Assembly (NCBI GenBank): GCA_031276985.1
Contig: JAISMA010000192.1
Span: 1 to 37,845, forward strand
Length of the DNA: 37,845 nt
DNA from: Helicobacteraceae bacterium
GTDB taxonomy: Bacteria; Campylobacterota; Campylobacteria; Campylobacterales; SZUA-545
Reading direction: 5' to 3'
Numbering within the stretch: position 1 is the stretch's first letter; each line of letters starts with the position of its first letter. Made by a program: the position numbers and the translations under genes. Of this stretch, positions 1 through 8,563 are shown piece by piece. The notes beneath the pieces are model-generated. The model saw nothing but the letters and a program-made list of their open reading frames with translations, was not told where the DNA came from and did not search any database.

Positions 1-85
1 TCGTTAATTTTTTCAAAAAATGCAATTCCGACCCCTATTTTTCGTTTTGCCAAAAAGGTAAATTGCGAAAAATAAAGGAGGAACT

Positions 86-271
86 ATGGCGAACGAACCG
101 ATTGCGCCGTCTGCCGAAGAGCAAAAGCCCGATTTAGATCAGGTTTTATCTGAAAAAGCGGCGCGTCTGAAAGTTTTAGAGGGCGAGTTTGGAGCGTTAG
201 GGCAACAGATCGACTTTGGCGGCTATCTCGAAGCGTTTGAATACGTTTGCGATCCGATGAACGAGCGCTAA
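86..271 (+). CDS. Small acidic protein of unknown function (61 aa)
   Basis: I do not recognise a family. The start is well supported: an AAAGGAGG ribosome-binding site ends a few bases before the ATG. The 61-residue product is acidic, rich in Ala, Glu and Leu, and has no signal peptide or membrane segment. Its middle part could form a short amphipathic or coiled-coil helix. It faces the convergent ridA gene at 500-874. The upstream 85 bases are AT-rich with no clear promoter. A second small ORF starts one base after its stop codon, so the two may be co-translated, or the gene may once have been longer. Confidence 0.6.
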   Translation: MANEPIAPSAEEQKPDLDQVLSEKAARLKVLEGEFGALGQQIDFGGYLEAFEYVCDPMNER

Positions 272-367
272 ATGCAGAAGCGAAGAGATAACAATTGTCG
301 ACGGCGAAGAGCTAATGCTGATGAGCCTTACTATGCCAATAGCGCCTCTTATTTGCAAAGGCGCTAA
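272..367 (+). CDS. Possible 31-aa ORF directly after the small acidic protein
   Basis: An ATG follows the preceding TAA stop with no gap, and the frame stays open for 31 codons. The product is basic at the N terminus and Tyr/Ser/Ala-rich at the end. It has no ribosome-binding site of its own, so translation would depend on coupling. It could equally be the frameshifted tail of the preceding gene. The rest of the gap up to 500 shows nothing else I can support. Confidence 0.25.
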   Translation: MQKRRDNNCRRRRANADEPYYANSASYLQRR

Positions 368-499
368 ACGAACTTTATTGCGATCGGTTTGCGCCGTTTG
401 GCAAAGCGCGACAAGGGTTTGCGATCGCGCCACGTTAGGCGTTTATTGCCGCGTTAAAGCGCGATCTCCTCGTTTAGCGGCGCTTGAAAAGAGCGCGAT

Positions 500-874
500 T
501 TACGCGATTGCGGCAATCGCCTCTAGCTCCACCATAGCGTTTCTTGGCAGTTGTTTGACCGCCACGGTACTTCTGGCGGGCTTGTGCGAGCCGAAAAACT
601 CCTCGTATAGCGAATTAACCAGCGTGAAATCGTTCATATCGACTAAAAAAAGCGTCGTTTTCAAAACCTTGTCCACGCCGCTTCCCGAAGCCTCTAAAAC
701 GGCTTTTAGATTGGCTAAAACCTGCTTTGTCTGATCGACTATGCCGCTACCGACAAACGAGCCGTCCGCCTTGAGCGCGATCTGTCCGCTTGCGAACACA
801 AGTTTGCCATGCGTTATCGCCTGCGAATATGGACCGATTGCCGCGGGCGCGTTAGGCGTTGATATGATTTTCAT
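500..874 (-). CDS. ridA: RidA family reactive intermediate/imine deaminase
   Basis: This 124-residue protein belongs to the RidA/YjgF/UK114 family. Known members hydrolyse reactive enamine/imine intermediates, such as 2-aminoacrylate made by PLP enzymes, in the cytoplasm as homotrimers. The N-terminal APAAIGPYSQA motif, the GQIAL segment and the C-terminal PRNAMVELEAIA motif are all present. R111 and E117 sit in the usual active-site block. The length is typical for the family. The start has a strong AAGGAG site. It lies 9 bases downstream of the outer-membrane protein gene on the same strand and is the last gene of the long minus-strand run. Confidence 0.93.
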   Translation of the reverse strand: MKIISTPNAPAAIGPYSQAITHGKLVFASGQIALKADGSFVGSGIVDQTKQVLANLKAVLEASGSGVDKVLKTTLFLVDMNDFTLVNSLYEEFFGSHKPARSTVAVKQLPRNAMVELEAIAAIA

Positions 875-883
875 TGTCGCTCC

Positions 884-1408
884 TTAAAAAAGATCAAGAT
901 CGAAAGATAAACCCAAATAGATATGCTGAACGTCTTTTATCTTTACGTCTTCGGGCAGCGACCCAAAGCGTTTTAGATAGCGATACGCAAGCTCCATTTG
1001 CATATTTGGAAAGCGCTCGTCAAGCAGAATAAGACCAATCGACAAGCCGCCAACCGTTACCTTTTCCGCTTTTGGCGCTAATTCGTGCCGATATTCCAAC
1101 TGCCCCACGTCAAACCCCAAAAGCCCGTGAATGAACTCGTCGTCCGATTCAATCATATGTACGCCAAGCGTGGCGAGCGTGGCTTTTTTGTCCTTGTCGA
1201 AGTCGTCGAGCGCGCCTACTATGCGGACGCTTTCAAAAGCGTAACCCGCCGTCAATCCCGCGCCCCAAGGTCTTTTATCGTCCTTGTCCGTTCCGACGCC
1301 TTTATACGAGCCTTTTTGATCGGCTATGCCGTATCTTGCCCCAAATAAAATCCCCGCGTCCATAGCCGAAAACGTTACGCACGCGATCAACAACGCTCTA
1401 AACATCAT
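884..1408 (-). CDS. Small outer-membrane beta-barrel-like protein
   Basis: The 174-residue product starts with a hydrophobic signal peptide of about 18 residues (MMFRALLIACVTFSAMDAG). Alternating strands rich in Gly, Tyr and Phe follow, and the chain ends in Leu-Phe. A C-terminal aromatic residue is the usual recognition feature of BAM-assembled barrels. The pattern resembles small porin-like or OmpA-barrel proteins of about eight strands, though no named family is recognisable. An AAAGGAG site precedes two adjacent ATG codons; the first is used here. It lies between gatB (57-bp gap) and ridA (9-bp gap) and is probably cotranscribed with them. The assignment as an envelope protein is inference from composition. 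Confidence 0.65.
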   Translation of the reverse strand: MMFRALLIACVTFSAMDAGILFGARYGIADQKGSYKGVGTDKDDKRPWGAGLTAGYAFESVRIVGALDDFDKDKKATLATLGVHMIESDDEFIHGLLGFDVGQLEYRHELAPKAEKVTVGGLSIGLILLDERFPNMQMELAYRYLKRFGSLPEDVKIKDVQHIYLGLSFDLDLF

Positions 1409-1465
1409 TGCATTCTCCTTTGAAAGCCAAAAAATAGCGAAAAACGCCTGAGAAACGCGGCGAAA

Positions 1466-2896
1466 CTATCCAATCCTGCCCTTTAGAAGTTCGTTTGTTT
1501 TTATCGGATTGGCTTTGCCGCCGCTTTGTTTCATCACCTGTCCCACAAAAAAGCCAAACAGCTTCGTTTCGCCGTTTTTGTATCGTTCCAAATTTGCCGC
1601 GTTCGCGCTTAAAACCGCGTCAATCGCGCTAATAATCGTCTCGTCGTCGCTAACCTGCGCTAACCCTAGCTTCTCGATTGCCGCGTCGATTTCGCCGCCG
1701 TTTTCAAACAGATAATCCAGCGCCTCTTTGCCCGCTTTTGCGCTGATAGTTCCGTCTTCTATTCTCTCGATTAGCCCGCCGAGCGTTTCAGGATTTATCG
1801 GGCTTTGGCAGATCGTCTTTTGCGCTTTGTTCAGTCTGCCGAGCAGCTCCGTCGTAAGCCAAGCGGCGGCGGTTTTCGGCGAGATTTTGCGGCGCATTAA
1901 CGCCTCGAAATAAGCGACAAGTTCCAGATCGCTTGTAATTACGCCCGCGTCGTACGCGCTTAACGCCCAATCTTTAATATACCTCGCGCGTTTTTCGTCG
2001 GGCAGTTCGGGCAGTTTTTTGGCGTTTTCTAGCATAGCTTCGTCAAGCTCTACGGGCGTTAGATCGGGATCGGGAAAATAGCGGTAATCCGCCGATTCTT
2101 CTTTGCCGCGCATAGGTCGCGTCTCGTTTCGCGCGCTGTCGTAAAGCCGCGTCTCCTGCCGCGCCTCTTTTTCGTACGCGCCCTCTTGCCAAGATTCAAT
2201 CTGCCTTGCGACCTCGTAATCGATCGCTTTTTGAATGAACTTAAAGCTGTTTAGGTTTTTGATCTCCACGCGGGGATACAGCTTCAAATCGCCCTTTGGT
2301 CTGATTGACACGTTGGCGTCGCACCTAAACGAGCCTTCCTGCATATTCGCGTCGCTAATATCCAGATAACGCGCGATCGAATGCAGTTTTTTTAGGAATC
2401 TGACCGCTTCGTCCGCGCTTCTCATATCGGGTTCGCTCACAATTTCTAATAGCGGCGTGCCGGCGCGGTTTAGATCGACGCGGGAGATCGCGCCGTCGTG
2501 AATGTTTTTGCCCGCGTCTTCCTCCAGATGAGCGCGGGTGATCCCAATGCGTTTTTGCGTTCCGTCGTCGAAATCAATCATCAAACTTCCGGTCTCCACA
2601 ATCGGATGATGCAACTGACTAATCTGATAACCTTTTGGCAAATCGGGATAGAAATAGTTTTTGCGATCAAAAACGCTTATTTTATGTACGATCGCGCCGA
2701 TCGCGTATCCAAAGCGAGCCGCTTTCGCAAACGCTTCGCGGTTTGGCGCGGGCAACGCGCCGGGCAGCGCCAAGCAGACGGGACACGTATGCGAATTCGG
2801 CGGATCGCCAAAACTCGTCGCGCAAGAGCAAAACATTTTCGTTTTGGTATTAAGCTGGACGTGAACTTCAAGTCCTATTACGGTTTCAAATTCCAT
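1466..2896 (-). CDS. gatB: Aspartyl/glutamyl-tRNA(Asn/Gln) amidotransferase subunit B
   Basis: GatB is the tRNA-binding and kinase subunit of the GatCAB complex, which amidates Glu-tRNA(Gln) and Asp-tRNA(Asn) in bacteria lacking the direct synthetases. The start at [15 protein letters not shown] is chosen because it matches the family and follows a GAGGA motif; an in-frame codon 33 bases upstream would add atypical residues. The family features include the N-terminal HVQL segment, the [12 protein letters not shown] zinc-site region, DANVSIR, and YRYFPDPDL. The C-terminal GatB/YqeY tail ends near [11 protein letters not shown]. The 476 residues are typical. The start overlaps the end of the upstream ThiE-like gene by 11 bases, so the two are translationally linked. 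Confidence 0.97.
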   Translation of the reverse strand: MEFETVIGLEVHVQLNTKTKMFCSCATSFGDPPNSHTCPVCLALPGALPAPNREAFAKAARFGYAIGAIVHKISVFDRKNYFYPDLPKGYQISQLHHPIVETGSLMIDFDDGTQKRIGITRAHLEEDAGKNIHDGAISRVDLNRAGTPLLEIVSEPDMRSADEAVRFLKKLHSIARYLDISDANMQEGSFRCDANVSIRPKGDLKLYPRVEIKNLNSFKFIQKAIDYEVARQIESWQEGAYEKEARQETRLYDSARNETRPMRGKEESADYRYFPDPDLTPVELDEAMLENAKKLPELPDEKRARYIKDWALSAYDAGVITSDLELVAYFEALMRRKISPKTAAAWLTTELLGRLNKAQKTICQSPINPETLGGLIERIEDGTISAKAGKEALDYLFENGGEIDAAIEKLGLAQVSDDETIISAIDAVLSANAANLERYKNGETKLFGFFVGQVMKQSGGKANPIKTNELLKGRIG

Positions 2897-3446
2897 TGTG
2901 CTTCCTCGTAAAATATCTGATAGACGCAAACGCGAAAACGCCCGTTTTTTCTAGCGCCGACACTTCGCGATCGCTTGTTATTCCGCCTAGCGCGATCGTT
3001 TTTTTTCGTATTGTAGGATCAAGATCGTTAAGAAACTCCGCGCCTTTTGGCGCGCCCTTGTTCAAAGCCGCGAATATCGGCGAAAGCGCGGCGTACGACG
3101 CGCCGTTTTTGAGCGCGTTTCGCGCTTCGATCGCGCTATGACAACTTGCAATCGTAATTAGCCGCGATCGCGCCGCTAGTTTAATCTCGCTCTTGCGATC
3201 GGCGCTTAGATGAACGCCGCTTGCGTTGAGTTTTTTGGCTAAACGGCGACGATTGTGCAAAATTAGTTTTGCTTTGAAGCGTTTAGCTAGAAATAAAAAA
3301 CGTTTGGCGATGAGCGCGTAGTTTCGCGCTTTTTTATCGCGCAGGCATAAAAAATCGGGGCGAAAACGGCGGTAAGCCCTAGCGATCGCGTTGGACGAAT
3401 GAAAGCGCGGATAGTATTTTGGATCGGTAATAAGATATTTTTTCAT
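2886..3446 (-). CDS. ThiE/TenI-like thiamine phosphate synthase family protein
   Basis: This TIM-barrel protein of 186 residues resembles thiamine-phosphate synthase and TenI. Visible family features are a VHLSA segment, the [13 protein letters not shown] block and the [10 protein letters not shown] phosphate-loop region. The barrel ends with IALGGIT. The start at [15 protein letters not shown] is preferred over upstream in-frame codons, whose translation is highly basic and non-conserved and overlaps the previous gene. Many Campylobacterota carry a divergent, short ThiE-like gene of this type, and its substrate cannot be read from sequence. It could be a genuine ThiE or a TenI-like regulator or isomerase. 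It overlaps gatB by 11 bases. Confidence 0.7.
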   Translation of the reverse strand: MKKYLITDPKYYPRFHSSNAIARAYRRFRPDFLCLRDKKARNYALIAKRFLFLAKRFKAKLILHNRRRLAKKLNASGVHLSADRKSEIKLAARSRLITIASCHSAIEARNALKNGASYAALSPIFAALNKGAPKGAEFLNDLDPTIRKKTIALGGITSDREVSALEKTGVFAFASIRYFTRKHNGI

Positions 3447-3466
3447 TCGTCGCGTCGATTTCGCCG

Positions 3467-3739
3467 CTACTCGTCGCTTTTGTTTAGTCGTTTCGCAATG
3501 TTTTCTAACAGCGAGTTTTGCTTTTTTATCTCGTCGCAAATCTCGAACAGCTTTTTCGCGCTCTCCAAAATCACGATCGCGACAAAGCCCGGCACCAATC
3601 CCAGCACGGCGGCGCAAAGCGCGCTGACAAAACCTAACGGATAGACGCATATAAAGGCGAAATACGCTCCGCTAAACGCGCCGACCCAAGCCGCGCCGCC
3701 CACAAATCCCAACAACCATTCAAACGCGGCGATCTTCAA
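3467..3739 (-). CDS. Small membrane protein downstream of atpB
   Basis: The 90-residue product has a long hydrophobic N-terminal two thirds. Two transmembrane helices are likely (about residues 5-30 and 35-58), followed by a charged cytoplasmic tail with coiled-coil character (KKQNSLLENIAKRLNKSDE). The start is a TTG codon 5 bases after the atpB stop, preceded by a GAGGG motif inside the end of atpB. This indicates translational coupling with subunit a. A small membrane gene beside atpB is a recurring arrangement in Campylobacterota as I recall it, but its function is unknown. A role in F0 assembly would be speculation based on position only. Confidence 0.65.
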   Translation of the reverse strand: MKIAAFEWLLGFVGGAAWVGAFSGAYFAFICVYPLGFVSALCAAVLGLVPGFVAIVILESAKKLFEICDEIKKQNSLLENIAKRLNKSDE

Positions 3740-3744
3740 GCGCT

Positions 3745-4458
3745 CTAATGACCCTCTTCTTCAATCATAACCGCGCCGCCGATATAGACGTAAGTTAAGA
3801 TCATAAAGATAAAAGTCTGCAAAAGCCCGAAGAAAAAGAGCATAAAAAACGCGGGTAACGGCGCGACTATCGGCGCGAGCATAAGCATTACCAGCAAGAA
3901 CATATCGTCGCCCTTGACGTTGCCAAAAAGTCGGAACGAGAGCGAAATTATGCGCGAAAGGTGCGAGATGATCTCGACGGGAAACATAAGCGGCGAAAGC
4001 GCTTTGACGGGACCGGCGAAATGTCCGAAATAACGCGCAAAACCGTTTGATCTAATGCCCTCGAAGTTGTAGTAAACAAACACGGACAACGCCAAAACCA
4101 TCGTGATGTTGATGTTTGAAGTCGGCGATTCAAAGCCAGGAATAATGCCGATCATATTTGACGTAAAGATAAAAAGCCCCAGCGTACAGATAAGCGGCAC
4201 GTATTTACGGGCGCGCTCCTCGCCCATTATGTCCGCGCCGAGTTTGTGCGTCCCCTCCACGAACCATTCCAGCGCGTTTTGCAAACCGCTTGGCACGCTT
4301 TTAAGTTTGCGCGTCGCGGCGAAAGCCAAAACCGCTATAACCAGCGCGACCAACACGCTGTGCGAAAGCATTTGATAGACAAAAAAGTACTTGTCGCCAT
4401 GCTCAAATCCGAAAATATGACCCAGCTGACCCAAGAAAGTAAAAACTCTCTCTTCCAT
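3745..4458 (-). CDS. atpB: F0F1 ATP synthase subunit a
   Basis: Subunit a forms the two proton half-channels against the c-ring in the inner membrane. The 237 residues contain five to six hydrophobic helices. The essential arginine is R176 in the [10 protein letters not shown] motif. The conserved NMIGIIPG segment follows the third helix, and the [18 protein letters not shown] helix precedes an acidic tail. The length is typical for the epsilonproteobacterial form. As in that group, atpB is separated from the main F1 gene cluster. It lies 54 bases after glyS and 5 bases before the small membrane gene, all on the minus strand. Confidence 0.97.
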   Translation of the reverse strand: MEERVFTFLGQLGHIFGFEHGDKYFFVYQMLSHSVLVALVIAVLAFAATRKLKSVPSGLQNALEWFVEGTHKLGADIMGEERARKYVPLICTLGLFIFTSNMIGIIPGFESPTSNINITMVLALSVFVYYNFEGIRSNGFARYFGHFAGPVKALSPLMFPVEIISHLSRIISLSFRLFGNVKGDDMFLLVMLMLAPIVAPLPAFFMLFFFGLLQTFIFMILTYVYIGGAVMIEEEGH

Positions 4459-4512
4459 TACCGCGCTCCCTTGAAAAGCAAAAAAGTTTTGATGAGCATA
4501 TCCTAGCCTTGC

Positions 4513-6516
4513 TTATAAACCGATCTCTTTTATGTCCGCAACTTGCAAAAACCGTCGATACACGCCCGATAGCAGAGCCAAGCGATTGGCGCGGACAGCG
4601 GCTTCGTTCGCGTTTACCATCACGGCGCTAAAAAAGCGATCCAGAGGTTTTTCAAGCGCGAAAAGCTCGCTCAAAAGTTGCGCGTAATCGCTTGCGTCGA
4701 TTTTCTCGATCGCCGCGAAAAGCTCTCGCTCCTCGTCGGTTTCAAATAGCGCAGGATCGGCTTTCGTCGCGGTTATATCTTGATCTTTTAATATGTTAGC
4801 CACCCGTTTGAATAGCGCGAAGTTGCTTTTGAAGTTTTCGCTTTTTGCGATCGCCTCCAGTGCGCGAACTTTTTTGGCGATCTCCAGAATGTCCTTTTCG
4901 CCCGCCGCGATAACGGCTTTGATTATGGATTGCGCGCCGTCCAAAACCGAATAGAGCCTATCTTTGAAAAAACTCTCCAGCGCGGCGTAATCAAACGGCT
5001 TGTAAAGATCGCCAAGCGTCTCGATCAACGCGCCGATTGGCAAAGACCATCCGCGATCAAGCGCAATGCGCGCTACGGAAGCCGCCGCTCTTCTTAAACC
5101 CAGCGGATCTTTGCTACCCGTCGGAATTAGCCCTATGGAAAACAGCGCCATTAAGCTATCGATTTTCGTCGCGACGGCAAGCAACGCGCCGCTTTGCGAT
5201 TTTGGCGGCGGCGAATCTTCGCCAAGCGGCAGATACTGCTCGTAGATCGCTTGCGCTACCGCTTCGTTTTCGCCTAGTTTCAGAGCGTAGCGCATGCCCA
5301 TAACGCCCTGAAGCTCCGTAAATTCATAAACCATTTGCGTAGCCAGATCGCGTTTAGACAGCGCGGCGGCGCGATCGGCAAACTCGTCTTTAACGCCGAA
5401 AAACGCTTGCAAACGCTTTACGATCGTCTGCTCTCGCTTCTGCTTGTCGTAGATTGAGCCTAGATTTTGCGCGTAACTAACGCGCTTAAGCGGCTCGTCT
5501 TGCAAACCGTTTTTCAGATCGCCATGCCAAAAAAAGAGCGCGTCGCTAAGGCGCGGACGCAAAACCTTCTCGTTGCCCGCGATCACCGCCGAAAAATCGT
5601 CCGTGAAAGCGTTGGAGACGACGACAAACTCGTTTGACAATTCGCCGTCTTTGAACGCGGCGAAGTAACGCTGATTTGTTTTCATCGAAGTAATGATAAC
5701 TTCGCTTGGAAGCTCCAGAAAACGGCGATCGAACTTGCCGATTAACGCGGTCGGATATTCGGAGATCGCCGTTACTTCGTCCAGCAGATCTTCGTCGATC
5801 TCGATGCGAACGCCGTTTGCCTCCTCTATTTGCTTGAATTGCGCCAGTATGATCTCGCGCCGTTTTTTCGCGCTCAATACCACGCCGCGCTCAAGCAAAA
5901 ACGACTCGTAGTTTTCCGCGCTTTTTACCTTTTGCGGCTCAAAGCTATGCGATCGGTGCGCGAAGGTAAAGTCGCCCGATTTAACGCCGAAAACCTCGCA
6001 GTCGATTTTCTCCTCGCCATGCAACGCAAGCAGCCAGCGCATAGGACGGATAAACTCGTACGGATAGCTTCCCCATCTCATAGTTTTGCCAAAGTCAAGG
6101 CTTTGCAAAAACGAGGTCAGCAGATCGCCCAAAACTTCCTTTAACGCTTTGCCCTCGATACGTTTTTCATAGCATAAAACTTCGCGCCCTTTTTGAGCTG
6201 CGCGTCCTAGCGCCTCAAACGCGACGCCGCATTTTTTCGCAAAGCCCAAAGCGGCTTCGGTCGGTTTGCCGCCCGCGATCGCGCTCGCCGCGTTCGGACC
6301 GTACAAAATTTCGGCGCGACTTGCCTGCGCGGAAGGAAACGCGGCGTGAAAAAAAGTCAGGCGGCGCGGCGTGAAATCAAACGAAAAGGACGAGTCAAAG
6401 CCAAACGCGACAAGCGCGCTTTGATATTTGTTGCTAATTTCGCCTAGCGATCGTATTAACGGCGCGGCGGGGACTTCTTCCAGCCCGATTTCAATCAAAA
6501 GCGGTTTCAACGACAA
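4513..6516 (-). CDS. glyS: Glycine--tRNA ligase beta subunit
   Basis: This is the beta subunit of the heterotetrameric bacterial GlyRS, which charges tRNA(Gly) together with GlyQ. The start MSLKPLLIEIGLEEVP is the standard family N terminus. Further marks are KTMRWGSY, the FIRPMRWLL motif, TALIGKFD, ITSMKTNQRYFA and the DPLGLRRAA motif. The C-terminal DALR-like anticodon-binding part follows, with the VMVNAN segment. The 667 residues match the expected size. The alpha subunit (glyQ) is not in the window. A divergent promoter region lies between this start and the plus-strand gene beginning near 6596. Confidence 0.97.
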   Translation of the reverse strand: MSLKPLLIEIGLEEVPAAPLIRSLGEISNKYQSALVAFGFDSSFSFDFTPRRLTFFHAAFPSAQASRAEILYGPNAASAIAGGKPTEAALGFAKKCGVAFEALGRAAQKGREVLCYEKRIEGKALKEVLGDLLTSFLQSLDFGKTMRWGSYPYEFIRPMRWLLALHGEEKIDCEVFGVKSGDFTFAHRSHSFEPQKVKSAENYESFLLERGVVLSAKKRREIILAQFKQIEEANGVRIEIDEDLLDEVTAISEYPTALIGKFDRRFLELPSEVIITSMKTNQRYFAAFKDGELSNEFVVVSNAFTDDFSAVIAGNEKVLRPRLSDALFFWHGDLKNGLQDEPLKRVSYAQNLGSIYDKQKREQTIVKRLQAFFGVKDEFADRAAALSKRDLATQMVYEFTELQGVMGMRYALKLGENEAVAQAIYEQYLPLGEDSPPPKSQSGALLAVATKIDSLMALFSIGLIPTGSKDPLGLRRAAASVARIALDRGWSLPIGALIETLGDLYKPFDYAALESFFKDRLYSVLDGAQSIIKAVIAAGEKDILEIAKKVRALEAIAKSENFKSNFALFKRVANILKDQDITATKADPALFETDEERELFAAIEKIDASDYAQLLSELFALEKPLDRFFSAVMVNANEAAVRANRLALLSGVYRRFLQVADIKEIGL

Positions 6517-6540
6517 GCCTTATGAGAATTGTTGCGCGGA

Positions 6541-6569
6541 TTGTAGGCAAAAGCCGCTTTGGATACAAT
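6541..6569 (+). promoter_or_regulatory. Candidate sigma-70-type promoter for the 6596-8031 gene pair
   Basis: TTGTAG at 6541-6546 and TACAAT at 6564-6569 are separated by 17 bases, which is ideal vegetative spacing. The expected start of transcription, near 6576, lies about 20 bases before the TTG start proposed for the next gene. Confidence 0.45.
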
Positions 6570-6595
6570 GCGACACCTTAAACGACGAGCGTAAT

Positions 6596-7438
6596 TTGAA
6601 GCCTGAAGAGATTCGAGCGATTGTAACGGCTTTTATGGATCGCTTTTTTGGCGACGAGTTGAATATGGCTCAAACAGAGCTGGATTTCATCGACGCAAAC
6701 GGCTTTGAAAAACCCAAATTGGACTATCTTAAACTACGCCGTTTTCTCGTTACCGCCTATAACAGCCTTAAAACGATTGATCCGCATATTTTAGAAGACG
6801 GTTTGCTTTCTAAAATTCATCAGGATACGGATCGTATTTATGCGTATTTGATCGAATTTGGCAAAAAAAATAGACTTAGCAAATTGGCTTACGTCCGCGA
6901 TTTTTTGCCTAGCGTGCCGCAATATCACGCGCTACAAAACGAAGTTACCATAACCGAAGCGGCAAAGAAACGTTATCAGGCGAGCGCGGCGAGTTTAGAG
7001 CGCGAGATCGCCGAAACTCCCGCGCCCAAAACACCCGAAGAGATTGCGCGTCAAAAGTCGCTCAACTCAAGATATGTCGACGCGATCGACGGTTTTGCCA
7101 AAGCCAAAGAAAAACTTGTCGTTATCGCCGCGCAGTTGAAAGAATTGGAAGACGCGGCGAACGCCGAATTTTTTAAGCAATTTCGAGAATACGCCGACAA
7201 TATCGATTCCGCGTTACGCGAAATTATTCAAACAAAAAGCTATTATTTCGACAAATTGCTATGGGATTTAGCCGCCGATTCGCAGCTTATCGCCAAATTT
7301 TTCAGGCAGGCGCGAATAGAGGGCGGATATTGCACAAAAACTTTTATTAGCTACTATCTTCGCAATATCGACGTTAATAAAACGGGAACTTCGGATTGGC
7401 ACATATATCTTCACGAAGCGCTAAAGGTTTTTGAATGA
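6596..7438 (+). CDS. Uncharacterised helical protein coupled to a cyclic-nucleotide-binding protein
   Basis: I do not recognise the family. The 280-residue product (if the TTG at 6596 is used) is soluble and mainly helical. It has a probable coiled coil around the EAAKKRYQASAASLEREIAE region and a C-terminal globular part rich in Tyr and Phe. The TTG start is preferred because a spaced promoter ends just upstream and a GACGAG motif precedes it; an internal ATG at 6635 is the alternative. The frame stays open further upstream but would overlap glyS. Its last four bases (ATGA) overlap the next gene, so the two proteins are probably made together and may function together. Confidence 0.7.
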   Translation: MKPEEIRAIVTAFMDRFFGDELNMAQTELDFIDANGFEKPKLDYLKLRRFLVTAYNSLKTIDPHILEDGLLSKIHQDTDRIYAYLIEFGKKNRLSKLAYVRDFLPSVPQYHALQNEVTITEAAKKRYQASAASLEREIAETPAPKTPEEIARQKSLNSRYVDAIDGFAKAKEKLVVIAAQLKELEDAANAEFFKQFREYADNIDSALREIIQTKSYYFDKLLWDLAADSQLIAKFFRQARIEGGYCTKTFISYYLRNIDVNKTGTSDWHIYLHEALKVFE

Positions 7439-8031
7439 GCGTATTTTACCACACAAAATATTCAAATTCCGAAATAAACAGACTGCTAGAGATTGGCTCG
7501 CGCCATGTAATTAAACCCATAAACAAAGCGGAAATAGATTCGATTGCGTCAAACGGAAAAATCGCTAACGATTTTGCGTCAAATTTTGATACGGCTATGC
7601 AAAAACTAATTGAAAACCGCTCAAAAATATACTTATTTGAAAATCTAGATCAAAGCGATATTGCGTTAATTGTAAAAAACGCGCGGCTTTTAACCTACGG
7701 CGCTCATGAAACGTTGTTTGGCGGCGGCGATCGCGGCAAAGAGATATTTTTTATTCTTTCGGGCGGCGCGGATATATTTGTCACCTTAAATGGCGGGCGA
7801 AACGAAAAGATCGCGCAAATTGGCGGCGGAACTTTGGTTGGCGAAACGGCGTTTATCAATCACAAACCGCGCGAAAGTACTTGCGTGTCCACAAGCGCCG
7901 ATACAAGCGCGATTAGTTTTGAGATTAACGAAGAGGCTATGGGCGAAGCCGCCGCGCCTTTTTTAAGATTGTATATAAATATAACGAACGCTTTAGCTAA
8001 AAAAATCGACGCCGCGATCCTGTCCGCATAA
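7435..8031 (+). CDS. Cyclic nucleotide-binding (CRP-like cNMP) domain protein without DNA-binding domain
   Basis: Residues 60-198 form a cNMP-binding domain of the CAP_ED type. It begins LFENLDQSDIALIV, continues with the GKEIFFILSGGADIFV strands, and contains the phosphate-binding cassette GGTLVGETAFINHKPREST. The Gly-Glu and Arg of the cassette are present, so nucleotide binding is plausible, but the residues after Arg are unusual. The first 60 residues show no known domain. There is no winged helix and no enzymatic output domain, so the protein probably acts through a partner. The overlapping upstream gene is the obvious candidate. The 198-residue length is complete and the stop is unambiguous. 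Confidence 0.8.
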   Translation: MSVFYHTKYSNSEINRLLEIGSRHVIKPINKAEIDSIASNGKIANDFASNFDTAMQKLIENRSKIYLFENLDQSDIALIVKNARLLTYGAHETLFGGGDRGKEIFFILSGGADIFVTLNGGRNEKIAQIGGGTLVGETAFINHKPRESTCVSTSADTSAISFEINEEAMGEAAAPFLRLYINITNALAKKIDAAILSA

Positions 8032-8084
8032 GGATACTTTCGTCAATATACGGCGTTTAATTTGCGTTTTGTTAGGAGAACGAT

Positions 8085-8363
8085 ATGCTTAGATTTGTAA
8101 AAATCGACGTAGCTTTTTGCGAGGGCGTTTCGCCCAAAAACGAGTTTTTAGGCTCGACGTTACGCGGCGCTTTTGGCGCGGCGCTAAAACGAACGGTTTG
8201 CGTAAATCCAAAATATCAATGCGAAGACGCAAACGGCGCGTCGGCTTGTAAGTGCGCGGCGGATTGTGTCTACGACGAATTTTTCATCCGCAAAAACATA
8301 TATCACGCCTATCGATTCAGCAAGCCAATCGGCCGCAAAAGCGGACTATTATTCGTCGCGTGA
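8085..8363 (+). pseudogene. cas6: Truncated CRISPR Cas6-type endoribonuclease (N-terminal remnant)
   Basis: The 92-residue reading frame starts behind a good TTAGGAG site. It matches the N terminus of the Cas6 RAMP family found in Campylobacterota: a first strand MLRFVKIDVAFCEG, then LGSTLRGAFGAALKR, a set of cysteines spaced as in a zinc-like knuckle (CVNPKYQC, CKCAADC) and the YDEFF..KNIYHAYRF segment. Full-length members are more than twice this long. The frame stops at 8363. The following 200 bases retain no long homologous frame, though short coding-like stretches appear in the other two frames, which suggests several frameshifts. No array, other cas gene or C-terminal Gly-rich loop is present. 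The pre-crRNA processing function is almost certainly lost. Confidence 0.65.
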
Positions 8364-8434
8364 ATGGCGGCAAAGAGCAAACGCTTACGCAACGCGAAAC
8401 GTTTCGGGAATGGATATTTGCCTTCCTTCGCGCC

Positions 8435-8545
8435 TTGCGCCGTTATCACAGCTGGCGCTTCGTCGCGGGTATGACAACGCTGGCGTAATAAACGCCGCTA
8501 CGACAAACGCGGGAATGACGACGGGCGCGCGAAAAGGCAACGCGG
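8435..8545. repeat. Decayed REP-like sequence after the cas6 remnant
   Basis: Two stretches resemble the GCGGGAATGACG core of the repeats near 34 kb: CGCGGGTATGACAACGC around 8463 and GCGGGAATGACGACGGGCG around 8509. They fill the gap between the cas6 remnant and the stop of the convergent lipoprotein gene. The repeat may have taken part in the loss of the cas6 3' half. Confidence 0.35.
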
Positions 8546-8563
8546 GCGCGGCGAAGAAGCGCG

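Noticed and set aside
315..734. 139-residue plus-strand frame overlapping ridA
   Set aside because: It is the complement of a clear RidA gene and has no ribosome-binding site or recognisable domain.
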